Of a DNA stretch of 64,000 bases, positions 45,362-57,796 are shown piece after piece. The notes below the pieces were generated by a model that made no database searches, was not told the DNA's origin, and worked only from the letters and a program-made list of their open reading frames with translations. The stretch is from Paraescarpia echinospica (taxonomy: Eukaryota; Annelida; Polychaeta; Sabellida; Siboglinidae). The number at the start of each line of letters is the position of its first letter. The stretch's first letter is position 1. The stretch lies in NCBI GenBank assembly GCA_020002185.1, contig CM034534.1:30771851-30835850 (forward strand), in the 5' to 3' direction. The position numbers and the translations under genes were made by a program.

Positions 45362-46278
45362 TACCTAAATTTCCGGGTATAATACACATTTTTTTCCTTC
45401 ATTTTTTACTCCAAAGTTGGGGGGTGCATATTATACATGGCGCTAAGGCTAACAAAAAATTCTCTTACCAATTTATCAATGTTTGCAGACCAGGATAACG
45501 CTGCTGGAAAACTAGTAAACCAGGATAACGCTGCTGGAAAACTAGTAATATTATCTAAGTCAGCATGATGTCACAATCACGTAAACCACCGCAGCAATGC
45601 AGACGAAAGGCAAGAATCGCAATCCCATAACTGCCTCTCTAGCCCTAAACTAGCAGCGAGAAATAACAAAGGCAGACTCTGGATGTCTGACATCGCGAAT
45701 AACACCAATGAGCAGAAAAGGTACAAGACCGGGAAGCGCAGCCCGGGAAGCGTCCCGCTATGATAATTATTGGCGTTCCTGAATCATGTGAATGATGCCT
45801 GCATCACGGGTCGAGTGTCAACAAGTGTGACATCATGTTTAAAGTTGTGAATGCAAGTGTTGTGAATGTAAATAAAGACGAATGTAAATAAACACAAATG
45901 TTGTGCAAGTATGCTTCGCAGTTGAAAGTACCAGGTTTGCATGTAGCATTTCAGAATAGAACTTGGTGTTAATTTAAAAGTGAAATCAGAACGACACAAT
46001 GTAAGTTCTAGCAAGCGCTGATTTAATCAGTTGTGCAATCGTCAAGCTACAACACAAGTTATGTAGTGCTTACACACTAGTCACTGTCGACATGTAGGTG
46101 ACATGTTTACGATTATGAGATGGGTTCAAGCAAAATATTAGATGCGGGGAAATCGTGGATTGATGTAAAAAGTTGGGGTGCGTATTATATATGGTGATAC
46201 AGAAATTCTATCAACATTTAGCAAAAGTCGGGGTGCGTATTATACATGGGGGCATATTATACACGGAAATTTACGGTA
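45362..46278. mobile_element. Pogo/Tigger-like non-autonomous element
   Basis: The left end TACCTAAATTTCCGGGTATA and the right end, inverted, TACCGTAAATTTCCGTGTAT form ~25-bp terminal inverted repeats bordered by TA. Inner motifs GGGGTGCGTATTATACATG recur near both ends. This GTATTATAC signature is typical of pogo-like elements. About 917 bp; no transposase seen. It contains a 2x32-bp duplication at about 45488-45549. Confidence 0.8.
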
Positions 46279-47279
46279 AGTAAAGTGATTCATAACCATA
46301 ACCAATTCACCTAGTTCTGCACTTTGATGACAATTTGTATTGTCATAGTTTCCAAAAGAACAAGTGAAACATAAGACTGCATCTCATGGCAGGTGTTTCA
46401 CAAACATACTGGGGCAGGTTCTCTTGTACAGTAATTGCATAAAACATTTCACTCCATTATCCATGTATATTTACTAATATTCATTAATCAGTTAAGATAT
46501 ATATTCATTACGTTATATACTGATGTACTATCTATATGTTTGTTGATTTTGAGTTTGAAAAATATTATAAAAATCTCTCCAATTATCTATACTCTCTCAA
46601 TGACCCGAACCTGGCAAAACAATTGCATTAATTCCACTAAGACCCTTTCTAATAATGAGCAGTCACTGCATATGTGATTTTTATTATAAAACACTTTAGT
46701 TGCCTCTACCTTCCAGTCACTGCAATTAACCTTTTTGAAGCAGTCATTATAAATTTATTTCTTAATTAATGTAATTGACCTTTAATGAAGTACAGTAATT
46801 GTGCTTCTGTGATGCTGTGTAGTTGTAATTGACCATTATAAATGACCCAAACATTTGACAGTACAACTGTGTCATCAGTCATGGTCTGCTGTTTATAGCG
46901 CACATCTGTCCACTTATTGTGATATCAGAGATTGTCTGGAGCAAGGCCAGGCCATGGAATGTATTTATTTCTACTTGAGTGTTGGTGTAAGACACTGGTC
47001 TCCTCAGTAGGCCTGCAGTCAGGGATCTCCCTATAAAAAGGCACATCCAAAAATGGCACATACTTCTGAAAAAAGGCCAAAGTAATTTGGATTTAGGTTA
47101 AGTCGCTGTGGTCTTCTCTGCTCATGATTTTCTTGATACACTGGTTACTATGGTTACCAATATACAAATGTGTTTAACTTTATAATTTAGTTTCATACAA
47201 ATAACATGTTGACATCTGGTACCCAGGATGATCATTCGTTGCATGGCCCCTCCGATTTGACATAATTCCAATCAGTCTT

Positions 47280-47690
47280 AACTTATTAACCTTTTACACC
47301 CGCATCATTTTATGAAATGCTCTCTGAATACCAACATCGCGTGCACCAGATCACCAAGGTGTGGGTGCACTTAGTGTTTTGCATTTACCTTTTTTGTACG
47401 TCGTTTCCTAACATTGCATGTTTCCTTATCTTAAAGATAATTGAATTCCGCACAAGACAGTGCTAAATATGCTAATCAACTTTTTAATCAAATGTGTGAA
47501 ATGCGATACGCTCTGTCTGGGTGTTTGCATAGAATACTACATATTTCTACAAATTTCTTGTCAGCTGATATTTTCATTCTGCACACATTCAAAGATACCC
47601 CTAATACACAGCCGGTACACAGCCGGTACACAAACGAATCCAGTGACACAAGTTACATAAATATCCAGAAGATGACGCCACCTCCACACA
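47280..47690. repeat. Dispersed repeat, copy 2 (partner at 9545-9965)
   Basis: Same block order as the first copy: TTTCCTAACATTGCATG, AAGATAATTGAATTC, GCACAAGACAG then TGCTAAATAT, GTGTTTGCATAGA, AATCCAGTGACACA. A short direct duplication ACACAGCCGGT lies at about 47606-47628. Confidence 0.75.
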
Positions 47691-48439
47691 TTGTCAAAAC
47701 TAAAAGACGCTTTCGGTGCTTGAGGATGTGGGCGCCTGGATGCTTTCGGGCGCTCATGGTGTAAAGCAACAGTATTTAACCTTTTTGGCATTGTTACCCC
47801 TCAAGCTACCCAATGAAACCGTAATTACCCTTACATAAAAAACAGGAGAAACTCAAGAGTCAATTTGAAAGAACATTTATTAACTTAATTGCCATATTTG
47901 TTATTAAAATATATAACTTCGCCAAAAATGAATGAATGTTCCACCATTGCTTCACTTGCCCACCTGATATGCTTGTCGGGAATATGTTTTGCTTCTTCTC
48001 AATAAGCGATGTAATGAGTAAATATCTAGCTAACTTTCCCTGATAGAGCACACTGCACTGATCATAAGAAAGATCCAGTACATTCATTGCCTTCAGTTTA
48101 ATGATGATCAATGTAGAAATGTAATCCCTCACCACCAATACATAGTGATTAACGGGATGAAGACTGCTCTGTCTGCGATGATTGCTTTCCTACCACCAGC
48201 TTTTTGTCAGAAATTTACTTGGTAAGGATCCTGATAGCTGGCTTTAAGCATGCTATCTTCTCGCGGTACAAGGAATTTGACCATCCCCCATCACTTCTGA
48301 TGACTCCTACCTCCACTAAATGTGTCTCACATCCATTCATCCTACTTATCATGTTCCAGACAGGTTGGCAATTCAGTGAACAGACAATTCTCGTTTACAT
48401 ATTCATCTATCACAGACAAGCAATTGTGCCTAAGAGACT

Positions 48440-48890
48440 TACGTAATCCTCTTCGCCCCGATTAGCGCTCTGGGCCAAAATGAAACTTTTCCATCATACC
48501 TTTCTTTATTTTGTTCCAGATGGTATCAGTCTTCATTAATTCATCGATCGTTGATCTTCTCCTTTTGGGGGCGGCCTGTTTTTTCCTTGTGGATTCCATC
48601 CTAGGGCATACCTTGTTACTATTGTAGTGTCTTTTCAGAGTGTATGTCCGATCCATGTTCTTTTTCTTGTTTTGTATTTCTGTCTGCTTGTTTGGTCTGT
48701 CCTGTTCATCAGTTTGGTGTTAGTGACTTTGTCTTGCCATTTGGTTGTTAGGATGTTTGGTTGTTTGAGTTGATGCTTTCGTAACCCTCCATGTGTCAGA
48801 GCTACAGAGCTGCACACAGCATCAGAGACATCTGCTAATTTATCCAACATGTCAGTGTTGCTATAAAACAGCCTCACATGAGATAACATT
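48440..48890 (-). mobile_element. LINE relic F, C-terminal tail
   Basis: The minus strand gives DKVTNTKLMNRTDQTSRQKY, then RTWIGHTLKRHYNSNKVC, the pattern DKISNxELWxRTxQ...WxWIGHTLRK of a widespread invertebrate LINE, followed by a Lys-rich remnant. The frame is broken near 48650. Confidence 0.75.
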
Positions 48891-49044
48891 GCTCATCTCA
48901 GTGATTCAGTTTTTCACAGTGGTATCCAAAAGTGTTATATATTTCACTACTCTCCCTGGTTCCTCGCCAAGGACAAGCTTCAGTGTTGTTTCAACTAGAC
49001 ATGGCTCAATGTGATCCTTCAATGTGGCCTGCTAAATTTTGTAT

Positions 49045-49106
49045 TGGTGCGCCTCTGAGCTTGGTTTCCGAGGATTTAGATGCAAAAGAAATTACTTTAT
49101 TATTAT
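49045..49106 (-). repeat. Dispersed repeat end, inverted copy of 36655-36730
   Basis: GCGCCTCTGAGCTTGG, then GAGGATTTAGATGC and an (ATT)n tail. The 32-bp array starts directly at this tail. Confidence 0.7.
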
Positions 49107-50992
49107 TACTACAAGCATAGTCGTGATGAGTTAATTATTACTACAAGCATAGTCGTGATGAGTTAATTATTACTGCAAGCATAGTCGTGATGAGTTAATT
49201 ATTACTACAAGCATAGTCGTGATGAGTTAATTATTACTACAAGCATAGTCGTGACGAGTTAATTATTACTACAAGCATAGTCGTGATGAGTTAATTATTA
49301 CTACAAGCATAGTCGTGATGAGTTAATTATTACTACAAGCATAGTCGTGATGAGTTAATTATTACTACAAGCATAGTCGTGATGAGTTAATTATTACTAC
49401 AAGCATAGTCGTGATGAGTTAATTATTACTACAAGCATAGTCGTGACGAGTTAATTATTACTACAAGCAAAGTCGTGACGAGTTAATTATTACTACAAGC
49501 ATAGTCGTGACGAGTTAATTATTACTACAAGCATAGTCGTGACGAGTTAATTATTACTACAAGCATAGTCGTGACGAGTTAATTATTACTACAAGCATAG
49601 TCGTGACGAGTTAATTATTACTGCATAGTCTTGACGAGTTAATTATTACTACAAGCATAGTCGTGATGAGTTAATTATTACTACAAGCATAGTCGTGATG
49701 AGTTAATTATTACTACAAGCATAGTCGTGATGAGTTAATTATTACTACAAGCATAGTCGTGATGAGTTAATTATTACTACAAGCATAGTCGTGATGAGTT
49801 AATTATTACTACAAGCATAGTCGTGATGAGTTAATTATTACTACAAGCATAGTCGTGATGAGTTAATTATTACTACAAGCATAGTCGTGACGAGTTAATT
49901 ATTACTACAAGCATAGTCGTGACGAGTTAATTATTACTACAAGCATAGTCGTGACGAGTTAATTATTACTACAAGCATAGTCGTGACGAGTTAATTATTA
50001 CTGCAAGCATAGTCTTGACGAGTTAATTATTACTACAAGCATAGTCGTGATGAGTTAATTATTACTACAAGCATAGTCGTGATGAGTTAATTATTACTAC
50101 AAGCAAAGTCGTGACGAGTTAATTATTACTACAAGCATAGTCGTGACGAGTTAATTATTACTACAAGCATAGTCGTGACGAGTTAATTATTACTACAAGC
50201 ATAGTCGTGACGAGTTAATTATTACTACAAGCATAGTCGTGACGAGTTAATTATTACTACAAGCATAGTCGTGACGAGTTAATTATTACTACAAGCATAG
50301 TCGTGATGAGTTAATTATTACTACAAGCATAGTCGTGATGAGTTAATTATTACTACAAGCATAGTCGTGATGAGTTAATTATTACTACAAGCATAGTCGT
50401 GATGAGTTAATTATTACTACAAGCATAGTCGTGATGAGTTAATTATTACTACAAGCATAGTCGTGATGAGTTAATTATTACTACAAGCATAGTCGTGATG
50501 AGTTAATTATTACTACAAGCATAGTCGTGATGAGTTAATTATTACTACAAGCATAGTCGTGATGAGTTAATTATTACTACAAGCATAGTCGTGATGAGTT
50601 AATTATTACTACAAGCATAGTCGTGATGAGTTAATTATTACTACAAGCATAGTCGTGATGAGTTAATTATTACTACAAGCATAGTCGTGATGAGTTAATT
50701 ATTACTACAAGCATAGTCGTGATGAGTTAATTATTACTACAAGCATAGTCGTGATGAGTTAATTATTACTACAAGCATAGTCGTGATGAGTTAATTATTA
50801 CTACAAGCATAGTCGTGATGAGTTAATTATTACTACAAGCATAGTCGTGATGAGTTAATTATTACTACAAGCATAGTCGTGATGAGTTAATTATTACTAC
50901 AAGCATAGTCGTGATGAGTTAATTATTCCTACAAGCATAGTCGTGACGAGTTAATTATTACTACAAGCATAGTCGTGATGAGTTAATTACTA
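49107..50992. repeat. 32-bp minisatellite, about 59 copies
   Basis: The unit is TTATTACTACAAGCATAG then TCGTGATGAGTTAA. GTGATG and GTGACG versions occur in long homogeneous runs, and a GCAAAGTC version appears at about 49467 and 50103, with the two stretches around them alike, suggesting duplication of ~640-bp blocks. Confidence 0.97.
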
Positions 50993-53454
50993 AAATATCT
51001 GTTTTTAAAAAGCTTGTACCACCCCCAAAAAAATGAATTACACCCAAGGGGGGATTATCCCCAGGTTAAATATCACTGGTTTAAAGGGTTGAATTTTACT
51101 TGAGTTTTACCAACAGCAAATACTTTGCACCACCTGTTGATAGTGATTCAAAGCACACAAAATCTGAGATATGTAATGCATGACTACTGATTACAGTACT
51201 ACAAACAGAAATTAATTTAACAAAGCTAATTCAATAAAAACAAAATATTCATTGAATTACAAATTGTTTAATTTTTTATGATTAGAAATATTTTTCTTCA
51301 CCAGTTTATGTTAGTGATAACACAATATTAACAAAGGTTTACACACAGCCATTAAAAATAACACAAGAAAAATGGAATAGAAAAACAACATATTAATGCA
51401 AATTTAAATTCAACCGATACAAACTTTGTATTTTACCTTGAAATGGATAACATCACCTGGATGGATTTGCCCTGAATTATAACCAACACTACTAGAAGTG
51501 AGTCATCATTATAGGGTAACATGTGCAGGTCTTGTAGACTACCATATAGAGTACCACCTTTCAAAAATTCTGCAATGCATACAACATATTATCTTCCATA
51601 CACAGGGAATACTAACATTCCGTAATGGGCCATATGGTCATGATATCATAATAACAGTTAGCAAGAAAATCAATGATGGATCCCTGCGAGGAACTGTTCC
51701 CGACAGTCGACTCACTGACTGGCACGTGTGGGTCGATTACACTCAATGACAGGAGCATTGTCTTTGTCAACCTGCAAGGTTCATCGCCATGAAATATGTA
51801 GACTCGTTAATTCATCTATTTGTTAGAGAAGGTCAACTATAGAAAGCACGGTAAGTCAGTTGCAGTGCTCTGATTTCGCAACTGGTTGGAGTCATGCAGT
51901 AAACTTGTACAATTTAGTAGGCAGATTTTTATCAGTTATTCTGCATAATAGTTCAACTTGATCTTGCAATAGTAATCTATAAAAACATACTGCTTTTAAA
52001 TTATAATATTGTAAAAAAAGATTTTCAGAATCACAATAAACTACCCAAAATTCACAGCTAAACGCAAATAAATTGTGAACATTTCATTGAGAAACAGAAT
52101 TTTTTTTAATGAAAAATAATTGAATAACAATGGTCATGGTTTCTTTCAAATGTTGAATGCCACAAAATAAAAAGCTATAAATTTAGTATAGACATATTTA
52201 TATCACAATGACAAAATCTACTGTACCATTATTGGCAACAATTAACTTCAATTCAAAATATAATTTGGTTGTTTTAAAAGCCTATAAATTAAAAATCAGA
52301 CTAGTAATTTTGTTATGGACAATTGCACGAAAAGTGAAACGAATGCCAAGATTTTAATGAAGGTAGTAGATAAAATGGGAAACAAGGAGGTTTTCACTGA
52401 GAAAATCTGTAATTTCTGTACTATTAACTATCACTTTCATATTAGCAACAGGCATGTCTACATTCACTGCTCATTGGTGCTAGAAAGCCTAGACGGCTTT
52501 GGCTAGCAACTTCTAAAAATACTTTTTGTTCCAAGAGTTGAAACAAATACAGGAGCCTGGATTTACTCGGTTGCTAAGCAACTCTTTGGAAGCCATTGTC
52601 TCAGTCTCTGCTAGTGTGAAATGATGTAGAAGACAACGTACGACATCTCATTGGTTAACATCTGAAGACATTATTTAACTGTGCACACACTCCTTTGGCT
52701 CCCTAACAAACATACATTCACCCATCTGTTGACAATGTTAACATTGTTACATACCAATTCTAAGACTGCCTGGCATGTTTGTTTTGATAAAAGGGTTTCT
52801 GAGTGTTTTGACTTGCTAGAAGAGTCACAAGAATTATTAGGATGCTGAAGATGGATATCTAAACTGTCTTCTTTGTCACAGTTCAAGTGTCAACAGTGTG
52901 TTGTAAAAGTTGTTTTAACTAGGGCAATCAGTAGTGCTGGGATTAAATTGATTCATTTAATCTAAATATATCTACCAACTGTTGATGAGCTGTCATATTC
53001 CGAACATGTTCACTTTATTAATCTTCTTCTACAACATTTGGAACATTCTGATCAATTGTCAATTATGTGCAAATTCATATGTAAATTTTTACAAAGCAAA
53101 CTGTGATTTCGTTATATCCAGCACTACCAAAGTTGATCAATACTTCAAATTATTGATAAATGAAACACTTGTCACCGGAACTGATGTTCAGCCAACTGTG
53201 GTCTCTAGATTAGGATATAAAAACAGTTCACATATTGAATTAAAAAAGGTTAATTTCCTTGACTAAATGACATGTACTTCTTTTTTTAGGAACAGTAGAT
53301 CGCATTTATATATAAAGAATGACTAGAAATTACTGGATAGAAATACAGCGTCCTGCCACAGCAAATTGGGTACAAAGTTGCAAAATTGTGAAATGGACTG
53401 TTGTACTTTTTTGGATTCCAGATTATAAGCTTTAAAATGATACCTTGTTTGTTG
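50993..53454. other. No gene recognised
   Basis: AT-rich. 51590-51749 plus is open (LTFRNGPYGHDIIITVSKKI) and 52982-53266 plus is open, but neither resembles a known protein or has clear splice borders. Confidence 0.45.
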
Positions 53455-53660
53455 AGATTTCTCCAGTAGTTTGTTATTTATTGTCGAGATATCTTCAGTA
53501 GTTTGTTATTTATTGTCGAGATATCTTCAGTAGTTTGTTATTTATTGTCGATATATATTCAGTAGTTTGTTATTTATTGTTGAGATATCTTCAGTTGTTT
53601 GTTATTTATTGTCGAGATATCTTCAGTAGTTTGTTATTTATTGTCGAGATATCTTCAGCA
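53455..53660. repeat. 32-bp tandem repeat, about 6 copies
   Basis: The unit is TTCAGTAGTTTGTTATTTAT then TGTCGAGATATC, 400 bp upstream of the GPCR start. Confidence 0.95.
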
Positions 53661-54063
53661 GACTTTAACAAAGCGACGTAGGCAAAATGGGTTTAAAAAT
53701 CGGGTAGAGTGAAAAACCAGTGCCCACAGCAACCACTATTTCATTAGTTTTGGATTATCTGTCAAGGAAAATTAACCAGACATTGAAATGTGAAACTATA
53801 AGGTGTGCGTATCTACCAAAACTACAAAACTGACGGGACATGACCTACACAGCTATTTGGCCAGTTTGCTGTGGCGGCTCATATTTCATTATCTAATATT
53901 TATTATTATAAATTAATATAATTTTACCTTTTCAGTGACCAGGATGAATTGGCCTAGTAGGATAAACAACAGAGTCTGAGTTTGTTTCTTCTGAACCAGA
54001 ATATAACATCACAAAGAATTAGCAACAAACAACGAACTACAGCCAGTCATAGGGCCCATAGAA

Positions 54064-57000
54064 ATGAGGCAGTCATCGAACGTTTTGGCCGCCATGTACA
54101 ACTTGAGCGAGCTGTTTGTGGGCAATGAGAGTGCAGACTACATCTACGACGTGTTCCCGAGCAGCGACATCAAGCACCGGGCCGAGGCGATCCTGTCTCA
54201 ACCAGACACAATGATCGCCCTCATCCTTGGCTTCCTTGCGATCTCGGCCAACATGCTGTCTCTACTGGCCCTCGTCAACCTGAGCACGGGGATCCCTCAT
54301 GCCCGCCTCATTATGAGTCTCGCTGCCTCAGACATGCTCATTGCCATCAGTCTTGTCTTCCATGTCATCAACAAGATCCTCAACCCCCTTGACTACTTGG
54401 GGGCAGGGCCGGCTGACGTCCGACTGCGTTCCCATTGCCTCCACATGGTCATCAAGGCACTCAACACGACGGCACTCAATGTGACACTTCTCAACCTCCT
54501 CGGCATGGCTCTCGACCACCACATCGCAATCATGAAGCCGCTCCACTACCACATGTTGATGAATCGTCGCCGCTCCATCGTCATGATCCTGCTCTTCTGG
54601 GTCATCGCGACCGTGTGTGGCTTTTCGGACGTCATCGTGTCTGCGCTCAACCCAAAGTATGCACTCGTTGAACAACTCAACTTCTGCGAGTTCGTCTACG
54701 TGACCCGATACCAGGAGGAATACACCGTCATTGCGATCACCTTTGCATGCTTCGTTGCCATGGCGTTTGTGTACATTGGGATCTGTGTCACTGTTTGCAA
54801 ACTGCACGACAAGCAGTCATCGGCTGGTGGCAACTTTCGACAGAATAAGAAGGCGCTGTGTACGACGTTCTTCATCCTAGGAACGTTTGTCCTGTGCTGG
54901 ATCCCCATCTGCACCTTCCAACTCATCATGATTGTGCAGGTAATCCAGTAAATTATATTATTCAAAATAAATTGAAATTTAAGTTTCACTCCTAATTTAA
55001 ATTTCACTAAATAAAAACACACTTTAAGTTAGAACACACATACTATCCATTACATTGCAATGCTTCAAAATTAACACATTAATTTATTTACTACTGATAA
55101 ATAATTAAATTTTAGTGATATAAACTTGTCCTTATGTGACAGAGTAATTACTCTATAAGTGTGTATTTAATTACATATTTGGGAATATACCCTGTAATTA
55201 GTTTGTCAAGATTTTTCAAGTTTTAGTTTTACAAATTTTTGTGAAATTCTATATTGCAGATTAATTCCACGTAAATGATCCTTCTCCTGTTGTGTTCCTA
55301 CATTGACTACTTGTTACTTGGCTAGTTACAGAGCAAGTAAGTCCAGCATACATGTACCTCCCTTCCACTGACAACTAGTTACAGGGCAAGTAAGTCCAGC
55401 ATACATGTACCTCCCTTCCACTGACAACTAGTTACAGGGCAAGTAAGTCCAGCATACATGTACCTCCCTTCCACTGACAACTAGTTACAGGGCAAGTAAG
55501 TCCAGCATACATGTACCTCCCTTCCACTGACAACTAGTTGCAGGGCAAGTAAGTCCAACATACATGTACCTCTCTTCCACTGACAACTAGTTGCACTGAC
55601 AGCTCATTACTTGGCTAGTCATAGGGCAAGTAAGTCCAGCATACATGTACCTCCCTTCCACTGACAACTAGTTACAGGGCAAGTAAGTCCAGCATACATG
55701 TACCTCCCTTCCACTGACAACTAGTTACAGGGCAAGTAAGTCCAGCATACATGTACCTCCCTTCCACTGACAACTAGTTGCAGGGCAAGTAAGTCCAGCA
55801 TACATGTACCTCCCTTCCACTGACAATAGCATACATGTACCTCCCTTCCACTGACAACTAGTTACAGGGCAAGTAAGTCCAGCATACATGTACCTCCCTT
55901 CCACTGACAACTAGTTACAGGGCAAGTAAGTCCAGCATACATGTACCTCCCTTCCACTGACAACTAGTTGCAGGGCAAGTAAGTCCAACATACATGTACC
56001 TCTCTTCCACTGACAACTAGTTGCACTGACAGCTCATTACTTGGCTAGTCATAGGGCAAGTAAGTCCAGCATACATGTACCTCCCTTCCACTGACAATTA
56101 GTTGCAGGGCAAGTAAGTCCAGCATACATGTACCTCCCTTCCACTGACAACTAGTTACAGGGCAAGTAAGTCCAGCATACATGTACCTCCCTTCCACTGA
56201 CAACTAGTTGCAGGGCAAGTAAGTCCAACATACATGTACCTCTCTTCCACTGACAACTAGTTGCACTGACAGCTCATTACTTGGCTAGTCATAGGGCAAG
56301 TAAGTCCAGCATACATGTACCTCCCTTCCACTGACAATTAGTTGCAGGGCAAGTAAGTCCAGCATACATGTACCTCCCTTCCACTGACAATTAGTTGCAG
56401 GGCAAGTAAGTTCAGTATACATGTACCTCCCTTCCACTGACAACTAGTTACAGGGCAAATAAGTCCAGCATACATGTACCTCCCTTCCACTGACAACTAG
56501 TTACAGGGCAAGTAAGTCCAGCATACACGTACCTCCCTTCCACTGACAACTAGTTACAGGGCAAGTAAGTCCAGCATACATGTACCTCCCTTCCACTGAC
56601 AACTAGTTACAGGGCAAGTAAGTCCAGCATACATGTACCTCCCTTCCATTGACAACTAGTTACAGGGCAAGTAAGTCCAGCATACACGTACCTCCCTTCC
56701 ACTGACAACTAGTTACAGGGCAAGTAAGTCCAGCATACACGTACCTCCCTTCCACTGACAACTAGTTGCACTGACAGCTCATTGGTAGTAATAGTCCATG
56801 AGATATGTGGTCTTCAGTACTACCTAGGGGGACCAACATCTCTGATTCAATTCATCAGTCTAAGAGCAATCAGTGACTAGAAGTCGGTTCGTGTATGCCA
56901 GGCTTCAGGAGAGATGTTTTAAACAAGGCCCAAAGTTTAACACAGTGTGTGTGTGCAGTATTCACTGTTTTACAATATTTACGGTTGCATAGATAAAGAT

Positions 57001-57713
57001 TCTATTGTCATGTAACCATATTTTGCTCCAAGAAACCAGACATTCAAAATGACATACATGTGTATTTTATAAAGATGATAATTACTCATAGGAACAGGAT
57101 AATAATACTAATAGTTAGTTTTATTCTGCTAAAGGAACCTAGTGGAGATGAATACCGGACAAGCTGTGATTGAAAAGTGAAATGTACACTAGTGCCCTCA
57201 TCAGAGCAATCAGACAAATGAGTTATTTTTGCAGATCTACTCTTGTATGACTGTGCGGGGATCGATATCTGGGACCATTAATTTATTTGTAGGGTTTCCT
57301 ATCTAGCGATGACCTGTACTTGCTGTATCCGTAACATTGTGGTCTGCCCTCAGGTGAAGGTCAACCCTGAGATGGTTCAGCGGTGGATGTACGTCCTCGG
57401 TCAAGTCGACAGCTACATGTATAACTTGCTGCTCGTGAATGCACTCTGTGACCCCGTCATCTACGCCATGCGCATGCGTGAGATGCGACAGAGCTACATC
57501 AGTCTCTTCAAGAGCCAGTGTAAGCTGCACCACAAACGCAGGTTGTCACGGCAACAGAGCCAGCGCAAGAGAAGTACCAGCAGCATGTACGACCGCAAGT
57601 TCTCCAAAGTCTCCCTGCTGAGTTCTCGCTCCGGCGAACAGACACAAACGTCACAGATCTCACAAAAATCACAACAGTCACAGCCACTTTGTCAGACGGA
57701 GAGTGCAGTATGA
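54064..57713 (+). CDS. Orphan class A (rhodopsin-like) GPCR, two exons
   Basis: Exons 54064-54939 and 57354-57713 (phase 0 junction, CAG|GTAATC and CCTCAG|GTG) give 411 residues. Seven hydrophobic segments are visible. TM1 has ISANMLSLL (N1.50), TM2 AASDML (D2.50), TM3 begins after Cys in SHCLHM, TM4 LLFWVI (W4.50), TM6 LCWIPICTF (CWxP) and TM7 NALCDPVIYAM (DPxxY). The DRY box is replaced by DHH in ALDHHIAI. Position 3.32 appears to be Lys, so an aminergic ligand is unlikely. Two N-glycosylation sequons (NLS, NES) lie in the short N-terminus; the tail is basic then Ser/Gln-rich. The start ATG has A at -3. The exons are clearly more GC-rich than the flanks. The intron holds a 53-bp array and the stop codon lies at the head of a 67-bp array. 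Ligand unknown. Confidence 0.93.
55322..56775. repeat. 53-bp minisatellite in the GPCR intron, about 27 copies
   Basis: The unit is AACTAGTTACAGGGCAAGTA, AGTCCAGCATACATGTACCT, CCCTTCCACTGAC. A longer insert TTGCACTGACAGCTCATTAC recurs at about 55590, 56020, 56260 and 56765, giving higher-order structure. Each unit has the donor-like GGGCAA|GTAAGTCCAG. Confidence 0.96.
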
Positions 57714-57796
57714 ATCACGCAGTACTACAATAGAGGGTGAATCAAACTCTACAGTGTTGTGGTATGATGTGAACGAACTGAACCAGGATTGCCAGA
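57711..57796. repeat. Head of the 67-bp array, overlapping the GPCR stop codon
   Basis: TGAATCACGCAGTACTAC (its TGA is the GPCR stop) matches array blocks GAATCATGCAGTACTGC at 59227, and GGTGAATCAAACTCTACAGT matches TGTGAATCAAACCATGCAGT at about 59190. The array continues at 59051 after the inserted element. Confidence 0.7.

Noticed and set aside
47860..48138. 92-codon minus ORF as a gene fragment
   Set aside because: Looks vaguely protein-like but matches nothing I recognise; surrounded by repeat sequence.
54328..54807. 159-codon minus-strand ORF opposite the GPCR
   Set aside because: Antisense shadow of GC-rich GPCR exon 1.
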